NCBI RefSeq assembly: GCF_011769525.1
Contig: NZ_CP050440.1
Location: 7,426,001-7,490,000 of the forward strand
DNA from: Tolypothrix sp. PCC 7910
GTDB lineage: Bacteria > Cyanobacteriota > Cyanobacteriia > Cyanobacteriales > Nostocaceae
Length of the DNA stretch: 64,000 nucleotides
Direction of reading: 5' to 3'
Positions 13,774 to 23,489 of the stretch are shown here, piece after piece. Position 1 is the first letter of the stretch. Every line of letters starts with the position of its first letter. Made by a program: the position numbers and the translations under genes. The notes under the pieces were generated by a model. The model searched no databases. It was given only the letters and a program-made list of their open reading frames with translations, and was not told the origin of the DNA.

Positions 13774-15372
13774 TTACAATTGCATTAATTGATTAACATA
13801 GATTTCAACTGCTGTACCCGCAGGTAAAAACCAAACATTAGATCTTTGGCTCATTTGGGCGATCGCTTGTTGATTGCGTTGGGTAATTTGGGGAACCACA
13901 GTGTTCATCCCACCTTCTAAAACTCCCGCCCAAATATTACGTTGTGGGTTGGTATTACTAATGATAGTGCCACCAGCATTTGTAGTCACAACTTGAGATT
14001 CAGTACGGTTAGTTAACTCTGCTGCTTTGCCAAGTCCACCTAAGACAAATAGCCCTATATCCATACCTAAGATAGATGAACCCCTATTAGGGAATTGGTT
14101 GGCGATTAGAGGTCTACCTTGGGACGCACGAACCATCATCGCATTTTCTGGTAAGCTTCTTTCCGTAAGATTACCATTTTCTTTTGCAATAATTTTTACT
14201 ACTTTCAATTGGAGTAAGCCTTGTTCGGACAGAGAACCAATTTCAGCCAACAATTCGGTATTTGCAGGAATAGCGATCGCACCATCCACTGCTTTTAATG
14301 GCTCTTTCAAACGCACTACAAATACATTTTTGTTATCGCTATTGGAAGACTTACTGGTTTCTCCAAATACCGCTGTCGCCAAAACAGCTTTAGCACTACT
14401 ACCAATTGCTATAGATTTTGGACTCTGCGGCGCTACTTGGCTAACCACAGAAGTTTGCTGTCTAGGTGTTTGTTCAGACTGAGGATTATTAGTCTGTGGC
14501 GGTACCTGCTCATTTCCTTGGTTGATCGCAGTTGTTGTATTCACATTAGGCGTACTATTAACAGCAACCTGTCCATAGCTACCTAACTTTGCTAACTTTG
14601 CCCATTCTTGGAGCGGATTCGGTGTGGGTGATGGAGTTACATTGATTATTGGTTGAGGAGTGGGGTTAGTAGCTATTGGCTGTGGTAACAGCGAAGGTAG
14701 AGGAAAAGGCGTTTGTTGAGGATAAGGGGGTCTGACAATGCGCTCAACAGTGACTACACGCGGTGCATTAACTGCTGATGGTGGTAATGGGGGTGTTGGG
14801 ATTATAGGTAACACAGTTCGTCTATCTGGAAAAGTATCTGGTTGCGAATTACGTTGATTGGCTAACTGAGTAGTTGAGATTAGTTTTCCGCTTCTTAACT
14901 TTTGTTGTGCTAATTTGATAGCGTCTGCTTGTTCTGTGAGGGCTAATTTAGTTTTAAGAGTCTCTACTTCTGCTGCTAAATCTTCAGAAATGGAATCTTT
15001 TGTGGTTGTCGGCTGCATTTCTGGAGAAACAATAATATTCTTTTTGGGCTTTTGATTACTACCCATCAACTGCGATAAAAACGTGCCAGCAACTAACACT
15101 ATAGCTAAAGTCGCAGTACTGACCACACCTAACTTGGCAAAGGGATTGGATGACAGTGACTGCTCAGTTTTAACTTCTGATGGTTCAGGTAATGATGGTT
15201 GCGATTCAGCGGCTTCTGATACTGCTTCTATATCAACAGATGCAGATTCCTCTTCAAAACCAACTAAATGTGCTATTCTTAATTCCCATTCATCAGAGTG
15301 TACCTCTAACGGAGAATCATCAGATTTGAGTAGCACTAAATCTTGTGGAGGGCTTTCTGAAGAAATTAGCAT
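13774..15372 (-). CDS. TrbI/VirB10-like membrane-anchored protein
   Basis: The 532-residue protein has an acidic cytoplasmic N-terminus, one membrane segment at residues 81-102 (LGVVSTATLAIVLVAGTFLS) and a predicted coiled coil at about 130-157. A long Pro/Thr/Gln-rich linker follows (190-315). The C-terminal globular part (SSAKAVLATAVFGE...VRLKEPLKAVDGAIAIPANT...VWFLPAGTAVEIYV) has the layout of VirB10/TrbI, the channel component of type IV secretion systems. No other secretion genes are in view, so this is an orphan, perhaps serving an envelope-spanning role specific to cyanobacteria. The call rests on architecture and the C-terminal pattern, so confidence is moderate. Confidence 0.6.
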   Translation of the reverse strand: MLISSESPPQDLVLLKSDDSPLEVHSDEWELRIAHLVGFEEESASVDIEAVSEAAESQPSLPEPSEVKTEQSLSSNPFAKLGVVSTATLAIVLVAGTFLSQLMGSNQKPKKNIIVSPEMQPTTTKDSISEDLAAEVETLKTKLALTEQADAIKLAQQKLRSGKLISTTQLANQRNSQPDTFPDRRTVLPIIPTPPLPPSAVNAPRVVTVERIVRPPYPQQTPFPLPSLLPQPIATNPTPQPIINVTPSPTPNPLQEWAKLAKLGSYGQVAVNSTPNVNTTTAINQGNEQVPPQTNNPQSEQTPRQQTSVVSQVAPQSPKSIAIGSSAKAVLATAVFGETSKSSNSDNKNVFVVRLKEPLKAVDGAIAIPANTELLAEIGSLSEQGLLQLKVVKIIAKENGNLTERSLPENAMMVRASQGRPLIANQFPNRGSSILGMDIGLFVLGGLGKAAELTNRTESQVVTTNAGGTIISNTNPQRNIWAGVLEGGMNTVVPQITQRNQQAIAQMSQRSNVWFLPAGTAVEIYVNQLMQL

Positions 15373-16196
15373 TTTTGTTATACTTAGCTATATATAATTT
15401 TGTTTTAGTTGTACTGGTAAAGCACCGAATCGTTGCTAGATATATTTCTAAGTTTTTCTCCTGTGTCTCATATTACATTCCTTACATTAGTAAGTAATAT
15501 CAAAGTTTGCAGTTGGAGTTTGCCTATCTAAACTACTGCAAAATAGACCAGTAGAACATAGATACTAGTAAATTTAACAAATCTAATCTCAATGTTAACA
15601 CCGGAAACAGTGGTAATAGTATTAGTTTATGTATTTTAGGTCTTCATCAGCCGCTTTTACCAATAAATATTTAAATTTCGCTGTTCAAAACTTTATATAA
15701 CAGTATATTTGATGCATTTGCGAGAGTAATAAAACCTCCTCAATACTTGGCTAGTTATCTGCTAGTTGCACTATATAGAAGACATTACTTCTAGCCTTCT
15801 TGCATGCATAAAACTTAATTCCACTGCTATCATCTTCCTGACAATGCTCAAATGAGCTATTTTTATCAGGCAATTTTGGGGGGTAATCAGCCTATTAAAA
15901 TTCTACTTTTAGAGAAAAATTAGCAAATAAAAATACAAAATTAATTTAACTGTAATTATGCGTTTAGCTCAGTCCATCTTGAAACTTTGAGTTTTCGGAA
16001 TCTTATTACATAAAACTCAAAGTCCCAAAATAAGCGAGGTTTAAACACTTTAACCTGTTTGATTGGCAGCGAACTTTTTCAGGTATAGATGAGAAGTAGC
16101 TTGCCGCAAAATCACCAAAATTTCTTCAAAGTTTGCCTGAAATGATTCTTTTTTAAGATTGCCAAAATAGGCACAAATCTTAACGTGGGTTCGATA
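15373..16196. other. 824-base intergenic region, hairpin only
   Basis: No supported gene. ACTTTGAGTTTT at 15984-15995 and AAAACTCAAAGT at 16012-16023 form a perfect 12-bp inverted repeat with a 16-base loop, downstream of the WcaF-like gene, and are a plausible end for the polysaccharide transcript. The part next to 15372 should contain the promoter of the VirB10-like gene. The region marks the boundary between the mixed accessory genes and the surface-glycan locus. Confidence 0.5.
15984..16023 (-). terminator. 12-bp stem hairpin at end of glycan locus
   Basis: A perfect AT-rich inverted repeat (ACTTTGAGTTTT/AAAACTCAAAGT) about 170 bases after the last gene of the locus. The downstream U-tract is weak, so termination is probable but not certain. 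Confidence 0.45.
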
Positions 16197-16739
16197 TTAA
16201 TAATTAAATCTTTTCTTGATAGGTTGAGCAGGGTTACCAGCATAAATAATCATGGGATCTAAAGAAGACCCAGTTACACCACCCAAGGTCAAAACAGCAC
16301 CTTTACCAACTGTAACCCCTGGGCCAATTACTGACTTAGCTGCAATCCAACTACTCTCTTGAATGTAAATAGGAGCAGGCATCAGTTTGAAATCAGGGTG
16401 ATTCCAGTCATGATTGCCAGTGCAGAGATAGACTCCTTGAGATAAACAAACATGACTTTCAATAATCACAGGTGCTAAGTTATCAATCCAGGTATTTTCT
16501 CCAATCCAAGCAAAATCACCAATGGTTAATCGCCAAGGAAACTTTACTTTTACTCCTGGTTTAATGCGAACTTTTTGACCAATAATAGCACCAAATCTTC
16601 GCAGTATCCAGACTTTTAGGGTTGATATGGGAAGCCAATAACTTTCAACCAAAGGCGACCCGATAAAATACCAGAGAAGTTGTTTCCAATATGGTGCACC
16701 AGGGGTATAAGTACCGACGGTATATTGATCTAGACGCAT
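16197..16739 (-). CDS. WcaF-like hexapeptide acetyltransferase
   Basis: The 180-residue protein belongs to the left-handed beta-helix acetyltransferases of the WcaF type (colanic acid O-acetylation in E. coli). It has the family N-terminus (YTPGAPYWKQLLWYFIGSPL), hexapeptide rungs (IGQKVRIKPGVKVKFP, IGDFAWIGENTWID), the catalytic-His region CTGNHDWNHPDF and the closing GNPAQPIKKR. It would transfer acetyl from acetyl-CoA to a sugar hydroxyl on the exported glycan or its lipid-linked precursor. It is the most distal gene of the locus. Confidence 0.85.
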   Translation of the reverse strand: MRLDQYTVGTYTPGAPYWKQLLWYFIGSPLVESYWLPISTLKVWILRRFGAIIGQKVRIKPGVKVKFPWRLTIGDFAWIGENTWIDNLAPVIIESHVCLSQGVYLCTGNHDWNHPDFKLMPAPIYIQESSWIAAKSVIGPGVTVGKGAVLTLGGVTGSSLDPMIIYAGNPAQPIKKRFNY

Positions 16740-16866
16740 AATTTATCGATGCAAAAAAGTATCTGTAGCCTGGTACTCAAGGTGAAGATGGGTCTTAGGA
16801 ATACCGACGGCTTAAAAATTTTGTATAGTACATCCGGCGGTGACCCGTAAAACGCTGTTCGCTAGT

Positions 16867-17679
16867 CTAGACTTTTGCACTTGAGTCTACAAGGTTTTTG
16901 AGCACAAGTTTTCCTTTGCGCTTTTGATATTCAATCAGGTGAATTGACAATAAAATCTCTGCTAGCAGACGCTGAAAAGAATAATACCAGCCATTCCAAC
17001 CGTCAAGGATACAACCTTTAACAATGAGGCAATAGATTAAGATAATAAATGGAGCAAGTACTTTTTGTTGACGGATGCGATCGCTCCAACTCAATTCACT
17101 GATGGGAGTTTCATGTAATTTTTTTGCTTCAATTACCATATAACGATCTTGCGCCCACAACCAGCGGCTGAGAGATTTGCGATCGTCATGATAAATGTAG
17201 CTAGAAAGCATCTGTGAATTTCCCTTTACCATAACTCGATGGGCGTGGCCATCATCTTGGTAATTTGCTTTGTCTGTTCTGTAGAGTACTTTTCGAGGTG
17301 GAAGTAAAGTACCGCGTAGAGGTTTACCGTGTACACAGTATTTGAATCTAACACTATAGCTGTTTACATTTGGCTCTTCCACAAGTGTACTAATTTCATT
17401 AATGAACTTGTCAGTACAAACATAGTCAGCATCTAATGAAAGTACCCACTTAGATGTAATTTTGTCTATCCCATAGTTACACTGAGCAGCGAAGGAATCA
17501 AACTTTCTTTGGAAAACCTCCACTTGAGGATAAGCAGACAAAATCTCTAAGGTTTCATCTGTGCTGTAACTATCAATTACAACTATTCTAGTTGCCCAAG
17601 TTAATTTTTGAAGGGTGCGATCGATGTTAGATGCTTCATTATATGTGAGTATGAGAGGAGTAATGTCTTTTAACAACAT
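16867..17679 (-). CDS. family 2 glycosyltransferase (WaaE/KdtX-like)
   Basis: A 270-residue GT-A fold enzyme with PLILTYNEASNIDRTL at the start, VVIDSYSTDETLEI as the nucleotide-binding strand and SLDADYV as the metal-binding DxD-like motif. The layout matches the WaaE/KdtX subgroup that adds sugars to lipopolysaccharide core. A C-terminal hydrophobic stretch (FIILIYCLIVKGCI) probably touches the membrane. The GT39 gene lies 26 bases upstream on the same strand. Donor and acceptor cannot be told from sequence. Confidence 0.85.
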   Translation of the reverse strand: MLLKDITPLILTYNEASNIDRTLQKLTWATRIVVIDSYSTDETLEILSAYPQVEVFQRKFDSFAAQCNYGIDKITSKWVLSLDADYVCTDKFINEISTLVEEPNVNSYSVRFKYCVHGKPLRGTLLPPRKVLYRTDKANYQDDGHAHRVMVKGNSQMLSSYIYHDDRKSLSRWLWAQDRYMVIEAKKLHETPISELSWSDRIRQQKVLAPFIILIYCLIVKGCILDGWNGWYYSFQRLLAEILLSIHLIEYQKRKGKLVLKNLVDSSAKV

Positions 17680-17704
17680 AATTTGATGGCAATAGAGGGT
17701 AAAA

Positions 17705-19216
17705 TTAAGATTTTTTATCTACAATATCTTTACGAAGCATAATTACAGTGTGAGTGTTATTGGCTGGATGCTCACTTGTAGATATTTCAATCAACTGATA
17801 TTTAGGGAACTTATGAATATGCTTTGGTAAAGCATCTTTAGTTGTTTCTAAAATTGCACCTGCAGCTTCACCTTTTACCAGTAAATTGGCAGCATTATCT
17901 AAGCTAGGAATTTTACTATTTAGCCAACCCGAACCATAGTAGTAAATATATTTGATCGGTGGTTTACGCCCACTCATATAGTATATTCTTGGTGCATTAT
18001 CAGATAAAGCTAATATTGGTTTTTCAGGTGTTAGATAAAGATTTAATTTGCTTTGAATCTCGGACATTTGGGCTAAATCATATCCCAAGCGTTTTTGGGA
18101 AATCATCAAGTTGCCTCCCCAAATAATAGCTAAAAGATAGGCAAGAAAAATAGAAAATATTAAAATAAATGTAATTCTTATTTTAGATAAAGACATCTGA
18201 TTTTTAATGTACAACAATACACTGCTTAATATAACTGCTGCACTAATAGATAGAAAAACGAGAGAGGAACCTATATAATGTGTATTACTAGACTGCTTTA
18301 AGCTAGGAATAAGAGATAAACATCCAACTACTACAATCAATAATAGGTCAGAAGTATTAGCAATAGCTTGTGTTTTGTACAGTATTTTTTTATTAATTAT
18401 TAATACTAAGAAACAAGGTATATTTAACCAAACTGCTGGAATTTTAACCCATAGTTTAAGAACATCAATAATATTAATTGATTGTTCGGCCAAGGGTAAG
18501 GTACTTAGAAAAACTGCATCATAAAAATCTGGGAGTATTTCATATAAAAGAATAATATAAAATGTAATTAACTGTGGTATAGCGAACCCAGTAATAAGTA
18601 AAATATAATTATTTATTATTTTATTAAAAAATATTTTTCCTCGAATAAGTTTTGTTGTAAAGAAACAAAGAATAGCTACTAGATAAATAACAGCTACTTG
18701 TTTGAAAAGGAATGCTAATCCTATAAATAAACCAGCGAGAAACCATGAATATCTAGCTTGAGAATGTTTGCTAGATATAGCAACAACAGCAGCAAATCCG
18801 AAAAAAGCGCAGAATTGGTCGGTATGAAAACTATAGCCCTGGGTAATCGTATAAGATAAACCAAATATCCAAGCTACAAGATAAGCTGCTACATCTCCCC
18901 AATAGTTACGAGTGTATTTAATGACCCAAATGCCGAATAAAGCAGCAAATACAAACAAGAAAAGCCGTGGTGCTAACCAATGATTATTACTAATTGCAGC
19001 AATTAACGCTGCCAGATAGTATATCCCAGGAGGTTTATTGTCAAATACATCTCGATAGGGAACTAAGCCATCAACTATTAATTCTCCTATTTTTAAAAAT
19101 ACAGAGTCATCAAATATGCCAATCCCTCTTAGAAAGAAAAGAGGAGATGAGAATAGTAAGCATATACTTAAAGCTGTGTAAGGTGATTTGAGAATACTCG
19201 GCCACTTTCTAATCAT
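17705..19216 (-). CDS. GT39/ArnT-like membrane glycosyltransferase
   Basis: The 503-residue protein has about 10-12 membrane segments. Its first external loop carries FDDSVFLKIGELIVDG and YRDVFDNKPPGIYYLA, the Asp-rich, KPPG pattern of PMT_2/ArnT-type enzymes that take a sugar from a polyprenyl phosphate and transfer it on the outer face. The C-terminal soluble part is short. The neighbouring gene (19360-20631) encodes a polyprenyl-phosphate sugar synthase fused to GtrA, which would supply the donor. Together they probably add a side sugar to the glycan or lipid outside the membrane. Confidence 0.85.
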   Translation of the reverse strand: MIRKWPSILKSPYTALSICLLFSSPLFFLRGIGIFDDSVFLKIGELIVDGLVPYRDVFDNKPPGIYYLAALIAAISNNHWLAPRLFLFVFAALFGIWVIKYTRNYWGDVAAYLVAWIFGLSYTITQGYSFHTDQFCAFFGFAAVVAISSKHSQARYSWFLAGLFIGLAFLFKQVAVIYLVAILCFFTTKLIRGKIFFNKIINNYILLITGFAIPQLITFYIILLYEILPDFYDAVFLSTLPLAEQSINIIDVLKLWVKIPAVWLNIPCFLVLIINKKILYKTQAIANTSDLLLIVVVGCLSLIPSLKQSSNTHYIGSSLVFLSISAAVILSSVLLYIKNQMSLSKIRITFILIFSIFLAYLLAIIWGGNLMISQKRLGYDLAQMSEIQSKLNLYLTPEKPILALSDNAPRIYYMSGRKPPIKYIYYYGSGWLNSKIPSLDNAANLLVKGEAAGAILETTKDALPKHIHKFPKYQLIEISTSEHPANNTHTVIMLRKDIVDKKS

Positions 19217-19359
19217 TATTTTACTGTTAAAAAATTATATGTAAACTTGCTATTTTTGCCTTATTTAAAAAAGTTTAACTATATTTTTAAGCTAAAAATA
19301 TGTTCTAAAAATAGAGCGTATATGCTTTTTTTATAGAGAATATATGATTATTTTTGATA

Positions 19360-20631
19360 CTATTTTGTATCTGTGCTCCGCCAGCTGAGCTTTAAATTTA
19401 TCCAGAAGTTCCAAAATGTAACAATTGCGATCGCCATCACATTAGCAACTAAATAATGTACACCTAGGAGGTTGAATAATAAATTTAAAATCAGTACATT
19501 TAAAATCAACCCCATGAGGCAAATAAAGTTAAATTTGAAAAACCGCTCTAATCTTTTTAACCAGCCTTTTTGTTGACGAGATAAGTCGTTAAATGTCCAG
19601 GCATCATTCCAGAAAAAATTGTTAATAATAGCCACTTCAGCGGCGAAAATCTTGCTGCGAGTTAATCCTAAACCTAAAAATGACGGATCGTGGAGTATGT
19701 AAAGTAATAACATATCTACGAATACACCTGTTAGTCCTACTAAACAGAACTGCAAAAATCGCTTATTAGGAAAGCTGATTCTTTGTTTGATGCGATTGAT
19801 TTTTCCTCGAGAAAAGCGTAATCGTAACAAGTGTTGTATATATTCTACATATTGCTTCCAAGTAACTTTACTCTCTCCTTGAAGACGCTCTTGGAATACA
19901 TAAGCAACTTCTGCAATTTGATGAATTTTTCCTCGTCCCAACACTTCGAGCAGAATTTTGTAACCTGAGGGGTTTAGAGTATATTCAGCGATCGCACTCC
20001 GATGAACTAAAAAGTAGCCACTCATGGGATCTGATACTCGCCCCAATACATCTGGTAATATAACTAGTCCCAGAAGTTGTGCACCCCTAGACAAGAAACG
20101 TCTAATAAAACTCCAGTCGCTAACGCCACCTTTACCAACATAACGACTTGCTAGTGCAATATCTGCATTATTTCTCATAGCAGTCAAAAGCTGCAGTAAA
20201 ATCTCAGGAGGATGCTGTAAATCTGCATCAATTACGCCTAAAATTTTTCCTCTAGCAACTTGCCAACCACGAATCACGGCTGTGGATAATCCTTTTTCAG
20301 ACACACGGCGCATGACTCGCAGCTGAGGATATTGGCTAATGAGAGATTGAGCTATTTCCCAACAGCGATCGGGGCTGTTGTCATCCACTACTATCAATTC
20401 ATAGTCATTTGGTAGCACCTGATCAAGGATATAGCTCAATTTCTCAATGAGATGGGGAATATTTTTACTTTCATTGTAGGTAGGTATTATCAGTGACAAC
20501 TCTACAAGTTGTCCACCTTCTATGGGAAAAGAAGAAACCCTAAATCTACCTGAAGGTACTTCAACAAGGTAATTGTCTAAGTTGTTCAAATCTACATCAG
20601 ATTTTTTATGTATCTTCTTGTCAAAATTCAT
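19360..20631 (-). CDS. polyprenyl-phosphate glycosyltransferase fused to GtrA
   Basis: A 423-residue fusion. Residues about 45-270 are a GT2 domain of the dolichol-phosphate mannose synthase type (LSLIIPTYNESKNIPHL, VVDDNSPDRCW, GVIDADLQHPP). Residues about 290-415 are a GtrA-like membrane domain with four helices (FLQFCLVGLTGVFVDMLLLY and ANVMAIAIVTFWNFWINLKL). It would charge polyprenyl phosphate with a sugar and assist its flipping across the membrane. The fused form is common in bacteria. It stands 143 bases upstream of the GT39 gene, the likely user of its product. Confidence 0.88.
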   Translation of the reverse strand: MNFDKKIHKKSDVDLNNLDNYLVEVPSGRFRVSSFPIEGGQLVELSLIIPTYNESKNIPHLIEKLSYILDQVLPNDYELIVVDDNSPDRCWEIAQSLISQYPQLRVMRRVSEKGLSTAVIRGWQVARGKILGVIDADLQHPPEILLQLLTAMRNNADIALASRYVGKGGVSDWSFIRRFLSRGAQLLGLVILPDVLGRVSDPMSGYFLVHRSAIAEYTLNPSGYKILLEVLGRGKIHQIAEVAYVFQERLQGESKVTWKQYVEYIQHLLRLRFSRGKINRIKQRISFPNKRFLQFCLVGLTGVFVDMLLLYILHDPSFLGLGLTRSKIFAAEVAIINNFFWNDAWTFNDLSRQQKGWLKRLERFFKFNFICLMGLILNVLILNLLFNLLGVHYLVANVMAIAIVTFWNFWINLKLSWRSTDTK

Positions 20632-20848
20632 AAGCTTATTAATTTCAAATATAGTAAATAGAAGTTGAGTGAAATAGATTTTACTAGTCTATTGCCAAAA
20701 TCACAAGCATAAAAAATTTTGACAAACCTGGCTAAATATCTCATTCGTGAGTATTTAAGTGACAAGATTTATTTAATTGATAAAACTTGTATACGGCAGG
20801 CAATACATAAAAACCTGAGATCAACCTTATTAATAGAGAGTTCAGAAA

Positions 20849-22066
20849 TTAACCCACTCTCGTAAATTGACGAACGTATTGATATTTGTAATCTCGCTCT
20901 GACAAAATATCTTGGTAAATTTCGCTCATTTTGATTGCTATTGTTTCCCAGGTGTAGTGTTCAAGTATAAATTTGTGATGATGATTAACCATATTTTGTG
21001 CTGCCTGCGGATCGCTAAAATAGCGATTAAGTGCAGAGGCGATCGCAGATACATTCAGTTCTGAAACATAACCAAGTTGGAATTGTTTAACCAGAGAAGC
21101 TAAGGCAACACCAAGGGTAATAAGAACTGGAGTACCTACAGCTAAAGCTTCCAAAACAACAACGGCAAAGTTTTCGGAGTGAGATGTGAGGACAAATAAA
21201 TCTGAACCTTGAATGAGTATATTTTTGGTTTCTCCTTCGACAAAGCCGATAAAATGGGTGCGATCGTCAATGCCATATGAACTTAAAAGAGAGTTGATTT
21301 CTGCTTGATATTCTTTAGAACCGCTACCAGCGATCACAAAAGTAAAGCGATAGCTAGCCAGCTTACCCAAAGCAGGGATTAAATAATCTAACCCTTTTTT
21401 GGGATGTAGACGGGACATAAATAAAATTACAGGTTCATCAGCAGGAACCTCTAGGTATTCGCGCAGTCGACAATGGGCATTAGGAATCAAATTTGGTAAT
21501 GAAATGCCTAATCTTAAGACAAAACTACGAATATTCAGCCTTAATTTTTCAGCTTCTTGCTGTTCTTTTTGAGATGTAAAGTGGACTGCTTGGCTACTTT
21601 CTAAGTTGGCTTGCTCTATTAATTTCAAATAAATTTGCTTTTTGCATTTTTTTTGTTGCAAAGACCACTCACATAATAAACCATGTGGTATCACAATATA
21701 AGGAACATTTTTTTTTCTCGCGATCAGCATCGCCATTGTAGATGCATAAGAGAAAATAGCATGAACGTGCAAAATATCATACTTACTAATATTCTGCCAC
21801 AGCCAAACTGTTAACTGCCAAGAAAAAGCAAATTCTCTAATAATTTTGAATTTTGGTGAAAACCGTTGAAAAAATCTGATAGGGACTTGTTCATATTCAA
21901 TAAGTTTATTTAAACTAACATTTAATAAGGTATCATGGTTATCATTAGTCGTTATAATTTCGGCATTAACATTGTTTTCTCTTAATGCCTTGACCATGCT
22001 GAGAGCAACTTGGCTAGTACCACCACGTACCTTACTCACAGAAGGGATAACGTGAAGAATTTTCAT
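20849..22066 (-). CDS. family 4 glycosyltransferase (paralogue A)
   Basis: A GT-B fold enzyme of about 405 residues, starting [20 protein letters not shown]. The frame can be extended to a TTG at 22081, but the ATG at 22066 aligns with its paralogue and is preferred. It has RGG in the acceptor domain and the C-terminal donor-binding run [20 protein letters not shown], followed by [20 protein letters not shown], a GT4 EX7E motif in which the first Glu is kept. It is a close relative of the gene at 24682-25899, with long identical stretches such as [14 protein letters not shown], so one is a duplicate of the other. The sugar is unknown. Its 5' spacer of about 270 bases may contain a promoter. 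Confidence 0.87.
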   Translation of the reverse strand: MKILHVIPSVSKVRGGTSQVALSMVKALRENNVNAEIITTNDNHDTLLNVSLNKLIEYEQVPIRFFQRFSPKFKIIREFAFSWQLTVWLWQNISKYDILHVHAIFSYASTMAMLIARKKNVPYIVIPHGLLCEWSLQQKKCKKQIYLKLIEQANLESSQAVHFTSQKEQQEAEKLRLNIRSFVLRLGISLPNLIPNAHCRLREYLEVPADEPVILFMSRLHPKKGLDYLIPALGKLASYRFTFVIAGSGSKEYQAEINSLLSSYGIDDRTHFIGFVEGETKNILIQGSDLFVLTSHSENFAVVVLEALAVGTPVLITLGVALASLVKQFQLGYVSELNVSAIASALNRYFSDPQAAQNMVNHHHKFILEHYTWETIAIKMSEIYQDILSERDYKYQYVRQFTRVG

Positions 22067-22338
22067 ATAGTGCAGGGCCAATAAATTGGTTATTGATAAT
22101 AGCTTGTGTAAAATTTTTAAATTTATTTAATCAAAATATATTTTTGAAGTTGCATATTGCGGAATGACTTATCTGACCCAGTGCGTAAGAACTTAACCTG
22201 AAGATGCCTATTTGTAAAAACTACCATTAAAATGTCTGTCATATCCAAATGCATAAAAATAAGAATCTTAAGATTTCAATACATTAAAATTTATTCATGT
22301 GAATTACTAATGATATATTTTAAAATCTCAAGCAATCA

Positions 22339-23478
22339 TTAATTTGCATTAATAGGCGTTTTATCATCTATCAATTTCTCGTATATTGAAATATATCGAT
22401 TTATCATTATTTCTGTGGAATATTTTTGCAAATTAATAAATCCTTTTGACTTCATTTCTCCTAAATTACAAAGGTTATCAATAATTTTCTCTGCAGATGA
22501 TTGAGGATTATTTGGCTCTATATATATAGCTGCATCTCCTCCGACAATATTCATTGGAGGGCGATTTGATGTAAATACAGGACAACCACAAGCTTGAGCT
22601 TCAATAATAGGCCAGCCAAAGCCTTCATATAAGGAAGGAAATAATAAAGCAGTTGCAGAAGAATAAAGAGCCCGTAAATTTTCGTTATCGACTTCTACAA
22701 GTTCTATCACCTTTTTTGACAGATCGTACTTCTTGATGAACTGATGCATTTCCTTTGTCATTGGTTTACCTACCATTACCAAATAAAAATTTGGTTTTTG
22801 TAGTTTTAGCCTCAGTTCATAAAATATTGATAAAACTCCCAAGCGATTTTTATACCAGTGGTTTGCCCCTACATGGAGAATAAATTCACTATCACGAGGA
22901 ATGCCCAAATCTCCTAAACGTTGCTGGGCTGTTTTAGCTTTCATTGGCGTATAAGGATAGTTCAAACCCGAAGGAATTACAGATATTGCTTTTTCTGAAA
23001 GAGAGCTAAGACGTAATACATCACTGCTAGTTTGTTCAGAAACACATATCACTTTTTGGGCTTGATTTAATCCCTTTAATATCATTTGCTGTAATTGTTT
23101 ACCAGTCCAGCCTGTTTTGTGTTCTGGAAATTCACCCAAACCTGCACGAATTGGAAACAAATCGTGACAAGTTACGACATGAGGTATATTTTGCAAATAT
23201 TTTGTGTAAATTGCATTACCTTGATCGCATATATGAACAATATCTGCCCAAGATATCGCTTGCCGTAATCTAAATGGAAATAAAATAAATTTATCAACGT
23301 AACCTAACCATTTTCGAGATTTTACGGGTGCAGCAATTATACCTCCTAAAAACGGCTCGGGACGAACTACGCGTACTTGGTGATTAAATTGAATTAAATA
23401 GTTTTCTAGCATGGCAGCAAATCTATCCATGCTTTGTATGGCATCTGCCTTGTAGTTACCTATTAACAAAATTTTCAT
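22339..23478 (-). CDS. family 4 glycosyltransferase
   Basis: A 379-residue GT-B glycosyltransferase. The N-terminal domain reads MKILLIGNYKADAIQSMDRF with a ligand-side VTCHDLFP. The C-terminal donor domain has FILHVGANHWYKNRLGVLSI and the EX7E region SLYEGFGWPIIEAQACGCPV. No membrane segment. It follows the PhyH-like gene by 11 bases, so the two are probably co-translated. Specificity is unknown; the class uses nucleotide-activated sugars on the cytoplasmic face. Confidence 0.87.
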   Translation of the reverse strand: MKILLIGNYKADAIQSMDRFAAMLENYLIQFNHQVRVVRPEPFLGGIIAAPVKSRKWLGYVDKFILFPFRLRQAISWADIVHICDQGNAIYTKYLQNIPHVVTCHDLFPIRAGLGEFPEHKTGWTGKQLQQMILKGLNQAQKVICVSEQTSSDVLRLSSLSEKAISVIPSGLNYPYTPMKAKTAQQRLGDLGIPRDSEFILHVGANHWYKNRLGVLSIFYELRLKLQKPNFYLVMVGKPMTKEMHQFIKKYDLSKKVIELVEVDNENLRALYSSATALLFPSLYEGFGWPIIEAQACGCPVFTSNRPPMNIVGGDAAIYIEPNNPQSSAEKIIDNLCNLGEMKSKGFINLQKYSTEIMINRYISIYEKLIDDKTPINAN

Positions 23479-23489
23479 TTATGTATATC

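Noticed and set aside
13497-13788. Short plus-strand ORFs over the GC-rich block
   Set aside because: Two overlapping frames are open only because of the repeat's composition. Neither resembles a protein, and hairpins explain the sequence better.
14027-14482. Plus-strand 151-codon frame inside the VirB10-like gene
   Set aside because: It is antisense to a long, well-structured protein and has no recognisable domain or ribosome binding site.
7600-16196. Genomic island or prophage boundary at the tRNA array
   Set aside because: No integrase, phage gene or duplicated tRNA end (att site) is visible. The IS alone does not define an island.
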